Positions 14,980 through 21,976 of a stretch of DNA of 24,492 nucleotides are shown in pieces. The notes below the pieces were generated by a model that saw only the letters and a program-made list of their open reading frames with translations, was not told the DNA's origin and ran no database searches. The position numbers and the translations under genes were made by a program. Every line of letters begins with the position of its first letter. Positions within the stretch are counted from its first letter, which is position 1. Location of the stretch: positions 1 to 24,492 of IMG/VR virus record IMGVR_UViG_3300025011_000676; one strand, given 5' to 3'. Origin of the DNA: a virus.

Positions 14980-15061
14980 AGGAACAAAACAAATACATCT
15001 AGTGCAAAAATCATAATCAAAATTCAAATATTGGTGTTGATATAGGAAAGGAGATTATAGT

Positions 15062-15295
15062 ATGGCAGAAATTAGTCATGGAGAATTAAGTTGTATGTTA
15101 AGTAGACATGGAAAAGAAGCATTTGAAGAAGGTAGAATTGTAGAAAAAAATAGAGTAAAATCAATAGTAAATAAATTAATCAAAGAAAATGAATTATTTC
15201 AAGATAGCAATTATAAGAAAGGCAGAGAAGATATTTTAGAAATATTATTATTTGAAATTAATAAATATGTCAAATATAATAAACTAAATATTTAA
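15062..15295 (+). CDS. Small helical unknown protein
   Basis: A 77-residue protein with ATG start and GAAAGGAG nine bases upstream. It is rich in charged helix (HGKEAFEEGRIVEKNRVKSI) and has a GR(E/I) pattern also seen in the 65-residue protein at 19245 (MEEGRIKERQNIISKLI against FEEGRIVEKNRVKSIVNKLI). These two may be distant paralogues. The function is unknown. Confidence 0.6.
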   Translation: MAEISHGELSCMLSRHGKEAFEEGRIVEKNRVKSIVNKLIKENELFQDSNYKKGREDILEILLFEINKYVKYNKLNI

Positions 15296-15319
15296 ATAAA
15301 TCTATATAAGGAGAATAAT

Positions 15320-15508
15320 ATGTTAAAACTATCTGAATTACTTCAATGGATGGAAGACGAATTTGAAAACGGCAATAGAATCAAAGCACAAAAACTATAC
15401 AAAATATTTTGTAAATATGCAAAAATGAGATTTAAAGATGCAGATGAATTTAGATTAAGAAATTATAAACAATATAGTTGGGATAAATATGTGTATATAG
15501 ATTATTAA
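15320..15508 (+). CDS. Small basic unknown protein
   Basis: A 62-residue protein with ATG start and AAGGAG about 7 bases upstream. It is helical and basic (LLQWMEDEFENGNRIKAQKL, then FCKYAKMRFKDADEFRLRNY), ending in a Tyr-rich tail. No family is recognised. It is one of a run of closely packed small genes sharing orientation and strong ribosome binding sites. Confidence 0.6.
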   Translation: MLKLSELLQWMEDEFENGNRIKAQKLYKIFCKYAKMRFKDADEFRLRNYKQYSWDKYVYIDY

Positions 15509-15553
15509 AATATTAAATTAAAATAAAAATATAGGATAAAAGGAGATTAAATT

Positions 15554-15868
15554 ATGAAAAAGGTAATCCATATTTGTGACAAATGTAATACTGAGAAAAT
15601 TTATAATAAATCAGAAGAATCGGAATTTAGGGTAATTAAACTATTGATAGGCAAAATAGGAAAAGACGAATATGTTAGTGATGTAAATACCTCTAGTATA
15701 TCAACAATAAAAAATCTATTTATATGTAAAGAATGTCAATTTAAACTAGGTCTCAATACAGATAAAAGAGTAGATGATAACTTTTATCAACAACCAGAGT
15801 TAATTGATAAAATTTTAGAATTATTTACTGAAATTGCAGATAAATTAGGATATGTGAAAGGTGAGTAA
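15554..15868 (+). CDS. Zinc-finger-like small protein
   Basis: A 104-residue protein with ATG start and AAAGGAG nine bases upstream. Two Cys pairs, C-x2-C (CDKC, residues 8-11) and C-x2-C (CKEC, ~58-61), bracket a variable insert and probably bind one zinc. The C-terminal ~25 residues form an amphipathic helix (ELIDKILELFTEIADKLGYV). The function is unknown; such proteins are common in phage early regions. Confidence 0.65.
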   Translation: MKKVIHICDKCNTEKIYNKSEESEFRVIKLLIGKIGKDEYVSDVNTSSISTIKNLFICKECQFKLGLNTDKRVDDNFYQQPELIDKILELFTEIADKLGYVKGE

Positions 15869-15905
15869 ATTAATATTTAAATAAAAAATAAAGGAGGATA
15901 AAACT

Positions 15906-16345
15906 ATAGAAAATCTATTACAATTTCAAGAATTATTAGCAACAAGATATAAATATAAAAACTAAATAAAAAATTATTATTAGAAGTAAAACAGAAATAT
16001 TTAGATAATATACCTAATCAATTAAATATTGAAGGTGATATAAACTTCAAAATATATTCCTTATCAAACACTTTAATCTCTAATGGTTACAATAGAATTG
16101 TTATAGGTAATTATGGTGCGTTCGTTGAATTTGATAAAACTCAAATAATTAGAGAAAATATTAAAGTTAAACAAGGACAAGAGTATAGAATTAATGATCC
16201 TAAATATAGTGACAACGTAAAATACTATTGGCTAACTGCTAAAAATGATAGGGATATAAAGATTTATTATCAAAAGAAAACTGTTACATATGCAGATTAT
16301 AAACCAGAAGTATTTTATGTTTCACCTTATGAAATAAGAATATAA
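15906..16345 (+). pseudogene. Phage protein with ATA start and one-base frameshift near the 5' end
   Basis: AAGGAGG (15891-15897) is followed after 8 bases by ATA 15906 and a reading frame (IENLLQFQELLATRYKYKN) that meets TAA at 15963. The frame entered from 15959 continues naturally for ~128 residues to TAA 16343, with GYNRIVIGNYGAFVEFDKTQ, VKYYWLTAKND, IYYQKKTVTYADYKP and FYVSPYEIRI. Adding one A to the A-run at 15957-15961 joins them into a ~146-residue protein. I recognise the NYGAFVEF / YYQKKTVTYADYK / VSPYE pattern from hypothetical phage proteins but know no function. It has neither a standard start nor an unbroken frame, so ordinary gene callers would miss it. Confidence 0.65.
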
Positions 16346-16363
16346 AATTTAAAGGAGAAATAA

Positions 16364-16630
16364 ATGGGTAGTATTTGTCATATTTATAAAAAAGAAAATT
16401 GGAAAATAATAAATAAAGGTAAATTAAAAACTGATAAAAATTGTGAAATAGTACATATATCATGTGGTGAATGGGAAGATTATGGTAGTAATGGCTGTCT
16501 ATCTATTTGGATGAAAGAAGAGATATACAATAAAATAATAAACAACGAATATAAAATAATATCACAAGCATATTCAGAAACGCCAATAAAAGTATTAAAC
16601 AAAAATGATAAAGAAATAGATTTAATATAA
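16364..16630 (+). CDS. Small unknown protein
   Basis: An 88-residue protein with ATG start six bases after AAAGGAG. Mixed composition, with SCGEWEDYGSNGCLSIWM in the middle and a beta-rich tail. No known motif. It lies just upstream of the aspartate carbamoyltransferase gene, whose ribosome binding site starts 2 bases after this stop, so the two are likely co-transcribed. Confidence 0.6.
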   Translation: MGSICHIYKKENWKIINKGKLKTDKNCEIVHISCGEWEDYGSNGCLSIWMKEEIYNKIINNEYKIISQAYSETPIKVLNKNDKEIDLI

Positions 16631-16650
16631 AAGAAAGGAGAGTGTTTACT

Positions 16651-17598
16651 ATCAACATAAATAATCAAACAAGATGTATTAACTCTAATCAATACACACT
16701 AGAAAATCTACTCAATCTATGCGATACAACTGATAAAGTAAAATCAATTGCATCAACTTCAGATGGATTAAAATACCTAAAAACAATTCTATCAGATAAA
16801 AGGGCAATGCTTTATTTCAAGCAATCAAGCACTAGAACATTTTTATCCTTCCAAAACGCATGTCATATATTAGGAATATCTACATCTGAAATTAGAGATA
16901 CATCAACATCATCAGAAACTAAAGGTGAAAGTGAATTAGATGCAATTAAAACTTTCTCACAATATTCTGATTTAATTATTATGAGACATCCATCTTCAGA
17001 TTTTATTTATGAAATATCTAATAATCTATCTGATAAAACAAGAATTATCAATGCAGGAAGTGGATCTGACCAACATCCCACACAAGCATTATTAGACTTC
17101 TATACTATCTATAAATACGGTTTAGAAAATAAGAAAGTTGCTTTTGTAGGTGATCTATTAAGAGGACGTACAGTTAGATCGTTATCATTACTATTAAATA
17201 AAGTTAATGGTACTAAATTATATTTTGTTTCACCTAAACAATTTCAAATTAAATCTGATATATTAGAACAATTAAATGTAGATTATGAAATCACAGATGA
17301 TTTTGAAAAGGTATTGCCTGATATGGATGTAGTTTATATGGTGAGATTGCAAGATGAATATAAACACGAAGTTATTAATGAAAATGAAATTATAGATACA
17401 AGTAAATATAGTATTAATAGTAGTAATGTAAACAAAATGAAAAATGATGCAATTATACTTCATCCACTTCCTAGAAGAGATGAAATTAGTGTTGAAGTTG
17501 ATAAAGATAAAAGAGCAAAGTATTGGGAACAGGTTGAAAACGGGATGTGGGTAAGAGTAGGGTTAATTATGAGTATGTTTGGTGCAAGTAAATTATAA
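16651..17598 (+). CDS. pyrB: Aspartate carbamoyltransferase catalytic chain, phage-encoded
   Basis: It makes carbamoyl-aspartate from carbamoyl phosphate and aspartate, the committed step of pyrimidine synthesis. About 315 residues, a normal length. Family residues are all present: SSTRT (phosphate loop), TSSETKGES (matching the E. coli Ser80/Lys84 loop), MRHP, DQHPTQALLDF (His134/Gln137), GDLLRGRTVRSL (Arg167), VRLQDEY (Arg229/Gln231) and HPLPRRDEI. This distinguishes it from ornithine carbamoyltransferase. The start is uncertain: GTG 16642 overlaps the AAAGGAG (16634-16640), and the best-spaced codon is ATC 16651. No regulatory subunit PyrI is nearby. Together with NrdDG and ThyX it would raise pyrimidine supply during infection. 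Confidence 0.93.
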   Translation: MNINNQTRCINSNQYTLENLLNLCDTTDKVKSIASTSDGLKYLKTILSDKRAMLYFKQSSTRTFLSFQNACHILGISTSEIRDTSTSSETKGESELDAIKTFSQYSDLIIMRHPSSDFIYEISNNLSDKTRIINAGSGSDQHPTQALLDFYTIYKYGLENKKVAFVGDLLRGRTVRSLSLLLNKVNGTKLYFVSPKQFQIKSDILEQLNVDYEITDDFEKVLPDMDVVYMVRLQDEYKHEVINENEIIDTSKYSINSSNVNKMKNDAIILHPLPRRDEISVEVDKDKRAKYWEQVENGMWVRVGLIMSMFGASKL

Positions 17599-17647
17599 AA
17601 TAAATAATATAAATAAATATACTTCACACAGAAAGGAGAAATCATCT

Positions 17648-18151
17648 ATATTAAAATTAGCATTTACATACAAAGACAAATTACAATCAACATTTCAAAA
17701 TATAGTATTCCAAAATAAATTTAAATTCTATAATTATAGTAATTATTGGGATTGCAATTTAAAACTAAGTGAAGATTCTTGGAATGATATTGAATTAGTT
17801 AGTGTTGATAATCAAGATAATGTAATTGGATTTTTCAGAGCAAGTATAATAAGAACATCAGAAAAAGTATCATCTTTAGGTATTGTGAATTTCTATGATA
17901 AAAATTTAACATTCTCAAGAGATTTATATCAATTCTTAAAAGAATTATTTGAGAAATATAATTTTAGAAAAATAGAATTTAATGTTGTAATAGGTAATCC
18001 TATTGAAAAAATGTATGACAAATACATAGATAAATATGGTGGTAAAATTATAGGTATAAGTAGCAAATCTACAAGACTTCACGATGGGATTTATTATGAT
18101 GTTAAACATTATGAAATATTTAGAGAAGATTATTTGAAAAATAGAAAATAA
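17648..18151 (+). CDS. GNAT-family N-acetyltransferase, ATA start
   Basis: About 167 residues. The pattern DNVIGFFRASI, a central strand with SLGIVNFYDKNLTFSRDL, then FRKIEFNVVIGNPIEKMYDKY and YGGKIIG fits the GNAT fold: acetyl-CoA-binding strand and helix, then the beta-bulge region and the C-terminal Tyr-containing helix. The substrate is unknown. GAAAGGAG at 17631-17638 is followed after 9 bases by ATA 17648. An in-frame ATG at 17579 lies inside pyrB, before the ribosome binding site, and no in-frame ATG/GTG/TTG occurs near 17648. It directly follows pyrB and is probably in the same transcript. Confidence 0.75.
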   Translation: MLKLAFTYKDKLQSTFQNIVFQNKFKFYNYSNYWDCNLKLSEDSWNDIELVSVDNQDNVIGFFRASIIRTSEKVSSLGIVNFYDKNLTFSRDLYQFLKELFEKYNFRKIEFNVVIGNPIEKMYDKYIDKYGGKIIGISSKSTRLHDGIYYDVKHYEIFREDYLKNRK

Positions 18152-18154
18152 TTC

Positions 18155-18183
18155 TTGCAATTATAATAGATTAGTAATATAAT
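18155..18183 (+). promoter_or_regulatory. Probable sigma-A promoter
   Basis: TTGCAA (18155-18160) and TATAAT (18178-18183) are separated by exactly 17 bases, in the gap between the acetyltransferase gene and the tiny gene at 18241. The -35 box is imperfect but the -10 and spacing are ideal. Confidence 0.6.
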
Positions 18184-18240
18184 AAATATAATACACATAA
18201 ATAAAATATTTAATTTAACAAAAAGGAGCTGAAAAATTAT

Positions 18241-18354
18241 ATGGATACTTGTGAAAATTGTACGATGCGTTGCTGTCCATTTAGAATTAATAATAAAAGA
18301 TGTGAAAATTATACTATTTATCGTTGGCAAGATAGATTTGATGAAACTAAGTAA
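18241..18354 (+). CDS. Tiny Cys-rich protein (37 aa)
   Basis: A 37-residue ORF, ATG after AAAAAGGAGC at ~13 bases. It starts with CENCTMRCCPF (C-x2-C-x3-CC) and has a further Cys, then an aromatic, charged tail. The Cys spacing suggests a metal-binding knuckle. It lies 58 bases after a good promoter, so it may be well expressed. The function is unknown; its small size keeps confidence moderate. Confidence 0.5.
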   Translation: MDTCENCTMRCCPFRINNKRCENYTIYRWQDRFDETK

Positions 18355-18373
18355 ATTTAGAAAATATCAAATT

Positions 18374-18400
18374 ACAAATCCTTAATTTATAATGGTTTGT
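18374..18400. promoter_or_regulatory. Imperfect 10-bp hairpin of the 11321 family
   Basis: ACAAATCCTT and AATGGTTTGT pair with one wobble and one mismatch around the 7-base loop AATTTAT. It has the same layout as the elements at 11321 and 19893. About 30 bases later comes TTATGTTAATTTAGAAAG, similar to the sequence after the 19893 hairpin. It precedes the gene at 18459. Confidence 0.5.
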
Positions 18401-18458
18401 AATACATAAAAACAGTATATAATCAAACATTTATGTTAATTTAGAAAGAAGTAAACAT

Positions 18459-18647
18459 ATGAATAGTATTCTATCTGAATCACAAGAAACAATTTTCAAT
18501 AGGAATATTAGTTTAATTGCAGATTCTTATAAAAGAATGGCAACTAATCGTGATACTAATTATAGAAATCAACAATTAGAAAAATGTAGTAAATGGTTAG
18601 AAGAGATTACTGTTTTATTAGAGGATCATATTTGTCAAACTGATTAA
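18459..18647 (+). CDS. Small helical unknown protein
   Basis: A 62-residue protein, ATG start, behind a modest ribosome binding site (AGAAAGAAG). Composition suggests two helices (SLIADSYKRMATNRD, then QLEKCSKWLEEITVLLEDHI). No family is recognised. It is the first gene after the hairpin element at 18374 and could be under its control. Confidence 0.55.
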   Translation: MNSILSESQETIFNRNISLIADSYKRMATNRDTNYRNQQLEKCSKWLEEITVLLEDHICQTD

Positions 18648-18667
18648 GAAAGGAGAATAAATAATAT

Positions 18668-18916
18668 ATGATAATTGATTTAACTGAATTTAATAAACTT
18701 AAAAAATTTATATTTGAAGAAGATATAAATGAAACACACCCTTATTTTACTGAGTATTGTTATGAATGTGAACATCCAGAAGAAAATAATAAATGTGAAT
18801 ACCAAAAAATGTGCTTAAGATATTATCTTATATCTCTCAGAGAAGATTATTATTATTTAGTTAAAGATTTATTTGAAACTATTGAATACTTAATTAAAAA
18901 TAAATCTAAAGAATAA
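18668..18916 (+). CDS. Small acidic protein with Cys cluster
   Basis: An 82-residue protein, ATG start after AGAAAGGAG at ~14 bases, with an in-frame stop just upstream. Four cysteines in C-x2-C ... C-x5-C (CYECEHPEENNKCEYQKMC) suggest zinc binding. A C-terminal helix (YYLVKDLFETIEYLI) follows. The function is unknown. Confidence 0.6.
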   Translation: MIIDLTEFNKLKKFIFEEDINETHPYFTEYCYECEHPEENNKCEYQKMCLRYYLISLREDYYYLVKDLFETIEYLIKNKSKE

Positions 18917-18942
18917 ACAAGAAAGGAGAAGGAAAATATAAT

Positions 18943-19188
18943 ATGCCATTCGATTCAAAACACTACGCATATAGAAATAAATCATTAGTAAATTCAATAA
19001 GAAAAAATTTATATAACTATGATAATGACACAAAACAAACAACAAGAATCAAATTACAACAATGCAAATATTGCTATTATATGAGTAATAAAATATCACT
19101 TCAAGCATTTACATCATTTATTTGTAAGAATTGCAATGATGAAATTATACACCATAATTCTAATGTTAATAAATATTGTATGGATTAG
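18943..19188 (+). CDS. Small zinc-finger-like protein
   Basis: An 81-residue protein with ATG start and GAAAGGAG upstream. Its C-terminal half has CKYC, then CKNC and a final His/Cys group (HH...CMD), consistent with a zinc finger. The N-terminus is basic and Tyr/Asn-rich (HYAYRNKSLVNSIRKNLY). The arrangement resembles small phage zinc-finger proteins. The function is unknown. Confidence 0.6.
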   Translation: MPFDSKHYAYRNKSLVNSIRKNLYNYDNDTKQTTRIKLQQCKYCYYMSNKISLQAFTSFICKNCNDEIIHHNSNVNKYCMD

Positions 19189-19244
19189 TGTTATGTTGAT
19201 ATTAGATATTATTAAATTAAATAGAAAGGAGGAGGAAAATAATT

Positions 19245-19442
19245 ATGCCAAGAGATGAAATACTAATGAAACAAAAAGATTGTCTAACTAAATACATAGA
19301 AATTAAAATGGAAGAAGGAAGGATTAAAGAAAGACAAAATATTATTAGTAAATTAATTAAGAATGGGAATTGTTGCGATATGAATAAATTTTATTGTCAA
19401 GATGATTGTATAATTTGTTGGAATAATTTTTTCGACTCTTGA
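19245..19442 (+). CDS. Small helical protein with Cys-rich tail
   Basis: A 65-residue protein with ATG start behind GAAAGGAGGAGG. A charged helix (KYIEIKMEEGRIKERQNIIS) precedes a Cys-rich tail (NCCDMNKFYC, then DDCIICWNNF). The EGRI helix resembles the protein at 15062. No function is recognised. Confidence 0.55.
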   Translation: MPRDEILMKQKDCLTKYIEIKMEEGRIKERQNIISKLIKNGNCCDMNKFYCQDDCIICWNNFFDS

Positions 19443-19478
19443 ATTTAATTTAAATTACATAAAAAGGAGATTATAATT

Positions 19479-19646
19479 ATGAATAATGATTCAAAAAATT
19501 ATTATGGTGTTTGTGCAAATGGTAAATTATATTGTCCGAAATGTAGAAGATTAATTGTTAATCCTGTAATTATTAGAGTGGATGATGGTAAGCCTGTGAC
19601 ATTTTGTTATTGTGGGAATTATATTATAATTAAAGATAACAAGTAA
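19479..19646 (+). CDS. Tiny zinc-ribbon protein (55 aa)
   Basis: A 55-residue ORF with ATG start and AAAAGGAG about 9 bases upstream. It shows a textbook zinc ribbon: YCPKCRRLIVNP, a short beta insert (VIIRVDDGKPV), then FCYCGNYIIIKD (C-x2-C ... C-x-C). A stand-alone ribbon of this size is probably a nucleic-acid- or protein-binding adaptor. Confidence 0.65.
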   Translation: MNNDSKNYYGVCANGKLYCPKCRRLIVNPVIIRVDDGKPVTFCYCGNYIIIKDNK

Positions 19647-19683
19647 AAATAAATAATAAAAGAAAGGAGAAATATAATAAATA

Positions 19684-19890
19684 ATGAATGATAATCTAAT
19701 ATGTCAATTTTGTTTACAAGATATTAACAATCACGCATGGAATTGTGAAATGAATCCTATTAATATGAATAATAATGAATTTCAAAGTAAAAATCATAAA
19801 CAATACAATGAAATGTTTACGAATTTTATAAATTTAGAAAAATTAATCAAAAATCATGAAAATATCAAATTTACCAAAATTGACGATTGA
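19684..19890 (+). CDS. Small zinc-knuckle-like protein
   Basis: A 68-residue protein with ATG start 13 bases after AAAGGAG. The N-terminus has CQFCLQDINNHAWNCEMNP, a C-x2-C ... H-x3-C pattern typical of a CCHC zinc site. The rest is Asn/Lys/Phe-rich helix. The function is unknown. Confidence 0.6.
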   Translation: MNDNLICQFCLQDINNHAWNCEMNPINMNNNEFQSKNHKQYNEMFTNFINLEKLIKNHENIKFTKIDD

Positions 19891-19915
19891 CGAAACCATT
19901 GTAATATAAGGGTTT
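19880..19915 (+). promoter_or_regulatory. Weak promoter overlapping a hairpin of the 11321 family
   Basis: TTGACG (19880-19885) and TAATAT (19902-19907) are 16 bases apart. AAACCATT (19893-19900) and AAGGGTTT (19908-19915) pair with one mismatch around GTAATAT, so the hairpin overlaps the -10 region. About 30 bases later comes TTTTGTTATGATTTTAGAAAG, then the TTG start at 19977. If the hairpin is a protein-binding site, it could act as an operator. Confidence 0.45.
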
Positions 19916-19976
19916 ACAGGATCGTAAGTTTGCATGAATTACATCTTTTGTTATGATTTTAGAAAGGAGGATAACT

Positions 19977-20165
19977 TTGAATAACAAAGAATTACTAGAT
20001 AAAATATTATTAAATAAAAATGATTATTTTATTTGGGTGTATGAAGATACTATATTTGCTGAAGATAGAATAGATAAAACTACTTATAATTTTTCTATTT
20101 ATGGTAAAGAAATGATAGTATTTTTATTTCGTTATTTTGGATTTGATGCAATAAATGTATATTAA
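19977..20165 (+). CDS. Small unknown protein
   Basis: A 62-residue protein starting TTG 19977, six bases after GAAAGGAGG. An in-frame ATG at 19953 lies before the ribosome binding site and is rejected. It is acidic and rich in aromatic residues (KNDYFIWVYEDTIFAEDRID, then EMIVFLFRYFGFDAINVY). No family is recognised. It ends just before two strong promoters at 20203 and 20306. Confidence 0.55.
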   Translation: MNNKELLDKILLNKNDYFIWVYEDTIFAEDRIDKTTYNFSIYGKEMIVFLFRYFGFDAINVY

Positions 20166-20202
20166 TTTATTAAAATTATATAACAAATTATAAAAATAAT
20201 TG

Positions 20203-20231
20203 TTGACAACACATAGACAAAATGGTAAAAT
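20203..20231 (+). promoter_or_regulatory. Sigma-A promoter
   Basis: TTGACA (20203-20208) and TAAAAT (20226-20231) are separated by 17 bases. It is followed by AAGGGGA and a very short open frame only (ATG 20270, five codons), so it may give a leader transcript into the gene at 20426. It is the first of two tandem promoters. Confidence 0.7.
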
Positions 20232-20305
20232 AATAATTGTAAGGGGAAATTAAAATAAATCATATTATTATGATTGGAAAAAGATAAAAGAAGATAAATA
20301 AAAAC

Positions 20306-20334
20306 TTGACAGATTAGAAATATAATTATATAAT
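20306..20334 (+). promoter_or_regulatory. Consensus sigma-A promoter
   Basis: TTGACA (20306-20311) and TATAAT (20329-20334) are exactly 17 bases apart. It lies 92 bases before the ATG at 20426, leaving a leader of about 85 bases with a hairpin. With the promoter at 20203 it gives tandem promotion of the longest unknown gene in the window. Confidence 0.85.
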
Positions 20335-20351
20335 AATATTAATAAACAAGA

Positions 20352-20378
20352 TATTAACTCTATTCGTTAGAGATAATA
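20352..20378 (+). other. Leader hairpin in the 5' UTR of the 20426 gene
   Basis: TATTA-A-CTCTA (20352-20362) pairs with TAGAG-A-TAATA (20368-20378) around TTCGT, giving two 5-bp stems separated by an A-A mismatch. It starts about 12 bases after the predicted transcript start, so it probably protects the mRNA 5' end or regulates it. Confidence 0.5.
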
Positions 20379-20425
20379 TAAATAAAAATATGGGTTGCTA
20401 CCAAACGCAAAAGGAGAATGTATAT

Positions 20426-21472
20426 ATGGACATTAAAGAAACAATTAAGAAAGATATTGAACACATTTTTAACAAGTTAGAAAAACTTAGAACTGATGAA
20501 TTGCCTTGGACAGATAATAAAGAATTAGATTTTAAACCATATAGAAGTATGGCAAGTTGTCTTATTGACACATTTAATAATTATAAATTTATAAACAATC
20601 ATTTAATTGCTACTGACAATGAATTTATTCGTAACTTTATAAATAAACTTGAATATGAAATTAAAAAACTTCATGAAATTATAGAAGTGCATAAAGAAGG
20701 ATATCAACAATTCAAAAGTCTTAATGATGCATTTATTAAATTGACTAGATTATTACAAAATATAAAAGAAGATATTTGCAATTCATTTATTAAATCATAT
20801 AAAGAAATACATGAGCAAAAATCAAATAAATGTGAAAAAATTAAGCACGATTCATCTATAAATAAATTAGAAATTGAAAAACAAAAATATGAAAAAAGAA
20901 TAAATGATAAACTTAAAGCGATTGAAAATGAAAACGTATCAGACAAAATTAATGTAATGGTAGATTGTAAACTAGATAAGAAAGGTATAGAAAATTTTCA
21001 AAAAGAATTAAAATCTTATGACATAGGAAAGGAATTTAACTATGCAGTTGCAATAATAAAAGTGTTAATTGCTAATGGCGAAGATCATACAGATAATACA
21101 AATGAAATTCTTGGAATTAATATTGTCACAAAAGTACAATACATAGTACCATTTGTTAGTAAAGAATTAGCAGAAAAATATTTAGAAGAATTATCTGTAT
21201 TTAAAAAGATGACAATGTTTATACCAGTTGATGAAGATGGTAAATTAGTTGTTAAAGATTATAATGTTGAAAATACAATGAATGAATATGAAAATAAAGC
21301 AATGTATAATGATTTATCAATAGAAAAATATTTATTTTTATTAGCTAAATGGCTAAAAACAGCAAATGATGAACATATAGATAATTATTTAACAGATATT
21401 TTTGGATTAAAATTTAAGAATACAGCCAAAGAATTTATAAAGGAAATACATTTAAAATGTAATGTTGAGTAG
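20426..21472 (+). CDS. Large unknown protein with central coiled coil
   Basis: About 348 residues. I use ATG 20426, nine bases after AAAGGAG. The in-frame ATG at 20390 lies before that site. Residues ~60-185 are helical, with a Lys/Glu-rich coiled coil (NKLEIEKQKYEKRINDKLKA). Residues ~205-290 look like a mixed alpha/beta domain (FNYAVAIIKVLIANGEDHTD, then TKVQYIVPFVSKELAEKYLE), and a helical tail follows. No catalytic motif or family is recognised. It is alone between tandem consensus promoters and a strong terminator, so it forms its own strongly expressed unit, which suggests an important product. Confidence 0.75.
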   Translation: MDIKETIKKDIEHIFNKLEKLRTDELPWTDNKELDFKPYRSMASCLIDTFNNYKFINNHLIATDNEFIRNFINKLEYEIKKLHEIIEVHKEGYQQFKSLNDAFIKLTRLLQNIKEDICNSFIKSYKEIHEQKSNKCEKIKHDSSINKLEIEKQKYEKRINDKLKAIENENVSDKINVMVDCKLDKKGIENFQKELKSYDIGKEFNYAVAIIKVLIANGEDHTDNTNEILGINIVTKVQYIVPFVSKELAEKYLEELSVFKKMTMFIPVDEDGKLVVKDYNVENTMNEYENKAMYNDLSIEKYLFLLAKWLKTANDEHIDNYLTDIFGLKFKNTAKEFIKEIHLKCNVE

Positions 21473-21487
21473 TTTATAGAATAATAA

Positions 21488-21530
21488 AATAAATATGGTT
21501 TGTTATATATTTTAGCAAACCATATTTATT
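21488..21530. terminator. Strong 15-bp hairpin terminator
   Basis: AATAAATATGGTTTG (21488-21502) and CAAACCATATTTATT (21516-21530) form a perfect 15-bp stem with a 13-base loop, 15 bases after the stop at 21472. The stem ends in T-rich sequence on both strands, so it could work in both directions. It closes the transcription unit begun at 20203/20306. Confidence 0.8.
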
Positions 21531-21571
21531 AAAATATTAGTACAATAATTAAAATTAAAAGGAGAATTAAT

Positions 21572-21976
21572 ATGAATAAAACACTATGGCAAATAATTAA
21601 AGATTCTAAAGAAGGAAATAAATATACTGAAAGTAAAAAACAATATAAAAATTTACATAGTATCTTATCAAAATTACCACAAAAAGAAGTAAGTAAATTA
21701 AGAGATGATTGGTCAGACTTATCTTTTAAAATGACTAATAATGATGAATTTGAAAAACTTCATCGTGACAATGGTGGAATTATTACTAGTGGAGATGATG
21801 GATTTTATATGGATTTTGCTAGTTGGTTAATGGCACAAGGAGAAGAATTATACGAAGATTTTATGAAAAATGGACATAGTATGGTTTTGAATTATATTAA
21901 AGAAAATAATATTCCAAAAAGTGATTATATGTTTGAATGTATGGAGTATGCGTTTCATGATTTTTTAGAGGATTAA
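21572..21976 (+). CDS. DUF4240-like protein
   Basis: A 134-residue protein with ATG start and AAAAGGAG upstream. It begins LWQIIKDSK, continues with a helical region, and has the segment SGDDGFYMDFASWLMAQGEE followed by LYEDF. A W-x-I-I start and a (D)DGF-x-x-F-x-x-W-L-x-x-G pattern are features I associate with DUF4240 proteins, whose role is unknown. It is acidic at the C-terminus. It is followed by the regulated homing endonuclease gene HE2. Confidence 0.65.
   Translation: MNKTLWQIIKDSKEGNKYTESKKQYKNLHSILSKLPQKEVSKLRDDWSDLSFKMTNNDEFEKLHRDNGGIITSGDDGFYMDFASWLMAQGEELYEDFMKNGHSMVLNYIKENNIPKSDYMFECMEYAFHDFLED

Noticed and set aside
15956-15965. Programmed -1 ribosomal frameshift at TAAAAAC in the 15906 gene
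   Set aside because: The site is not a proper slippery heptamer, since the P-site codon would re-pair with TAA, and no downstream stem was found. A missing A is simpler.
11445-17598. A functional link in which ATCase supplies a carbamoyl group for Mom
   Set aside because: Mom makes an N6-carbamoylmethyl (glycinamide-type) group and nothing known connects it to carbamoyl-aspartate. Shared presence is not evidence.
17272-18330. Several minus-strand ORFs (and others at 5955, 7771, 9962, 16480, 20704, 22777, 23397 and 23709)
   Set aside because: They overlap well-supported + strand genes, are rich in Ile/Phe/Tyr/His as expected for reverse reading of A+T-rich coding DNA, and lack ribosome binding sites.
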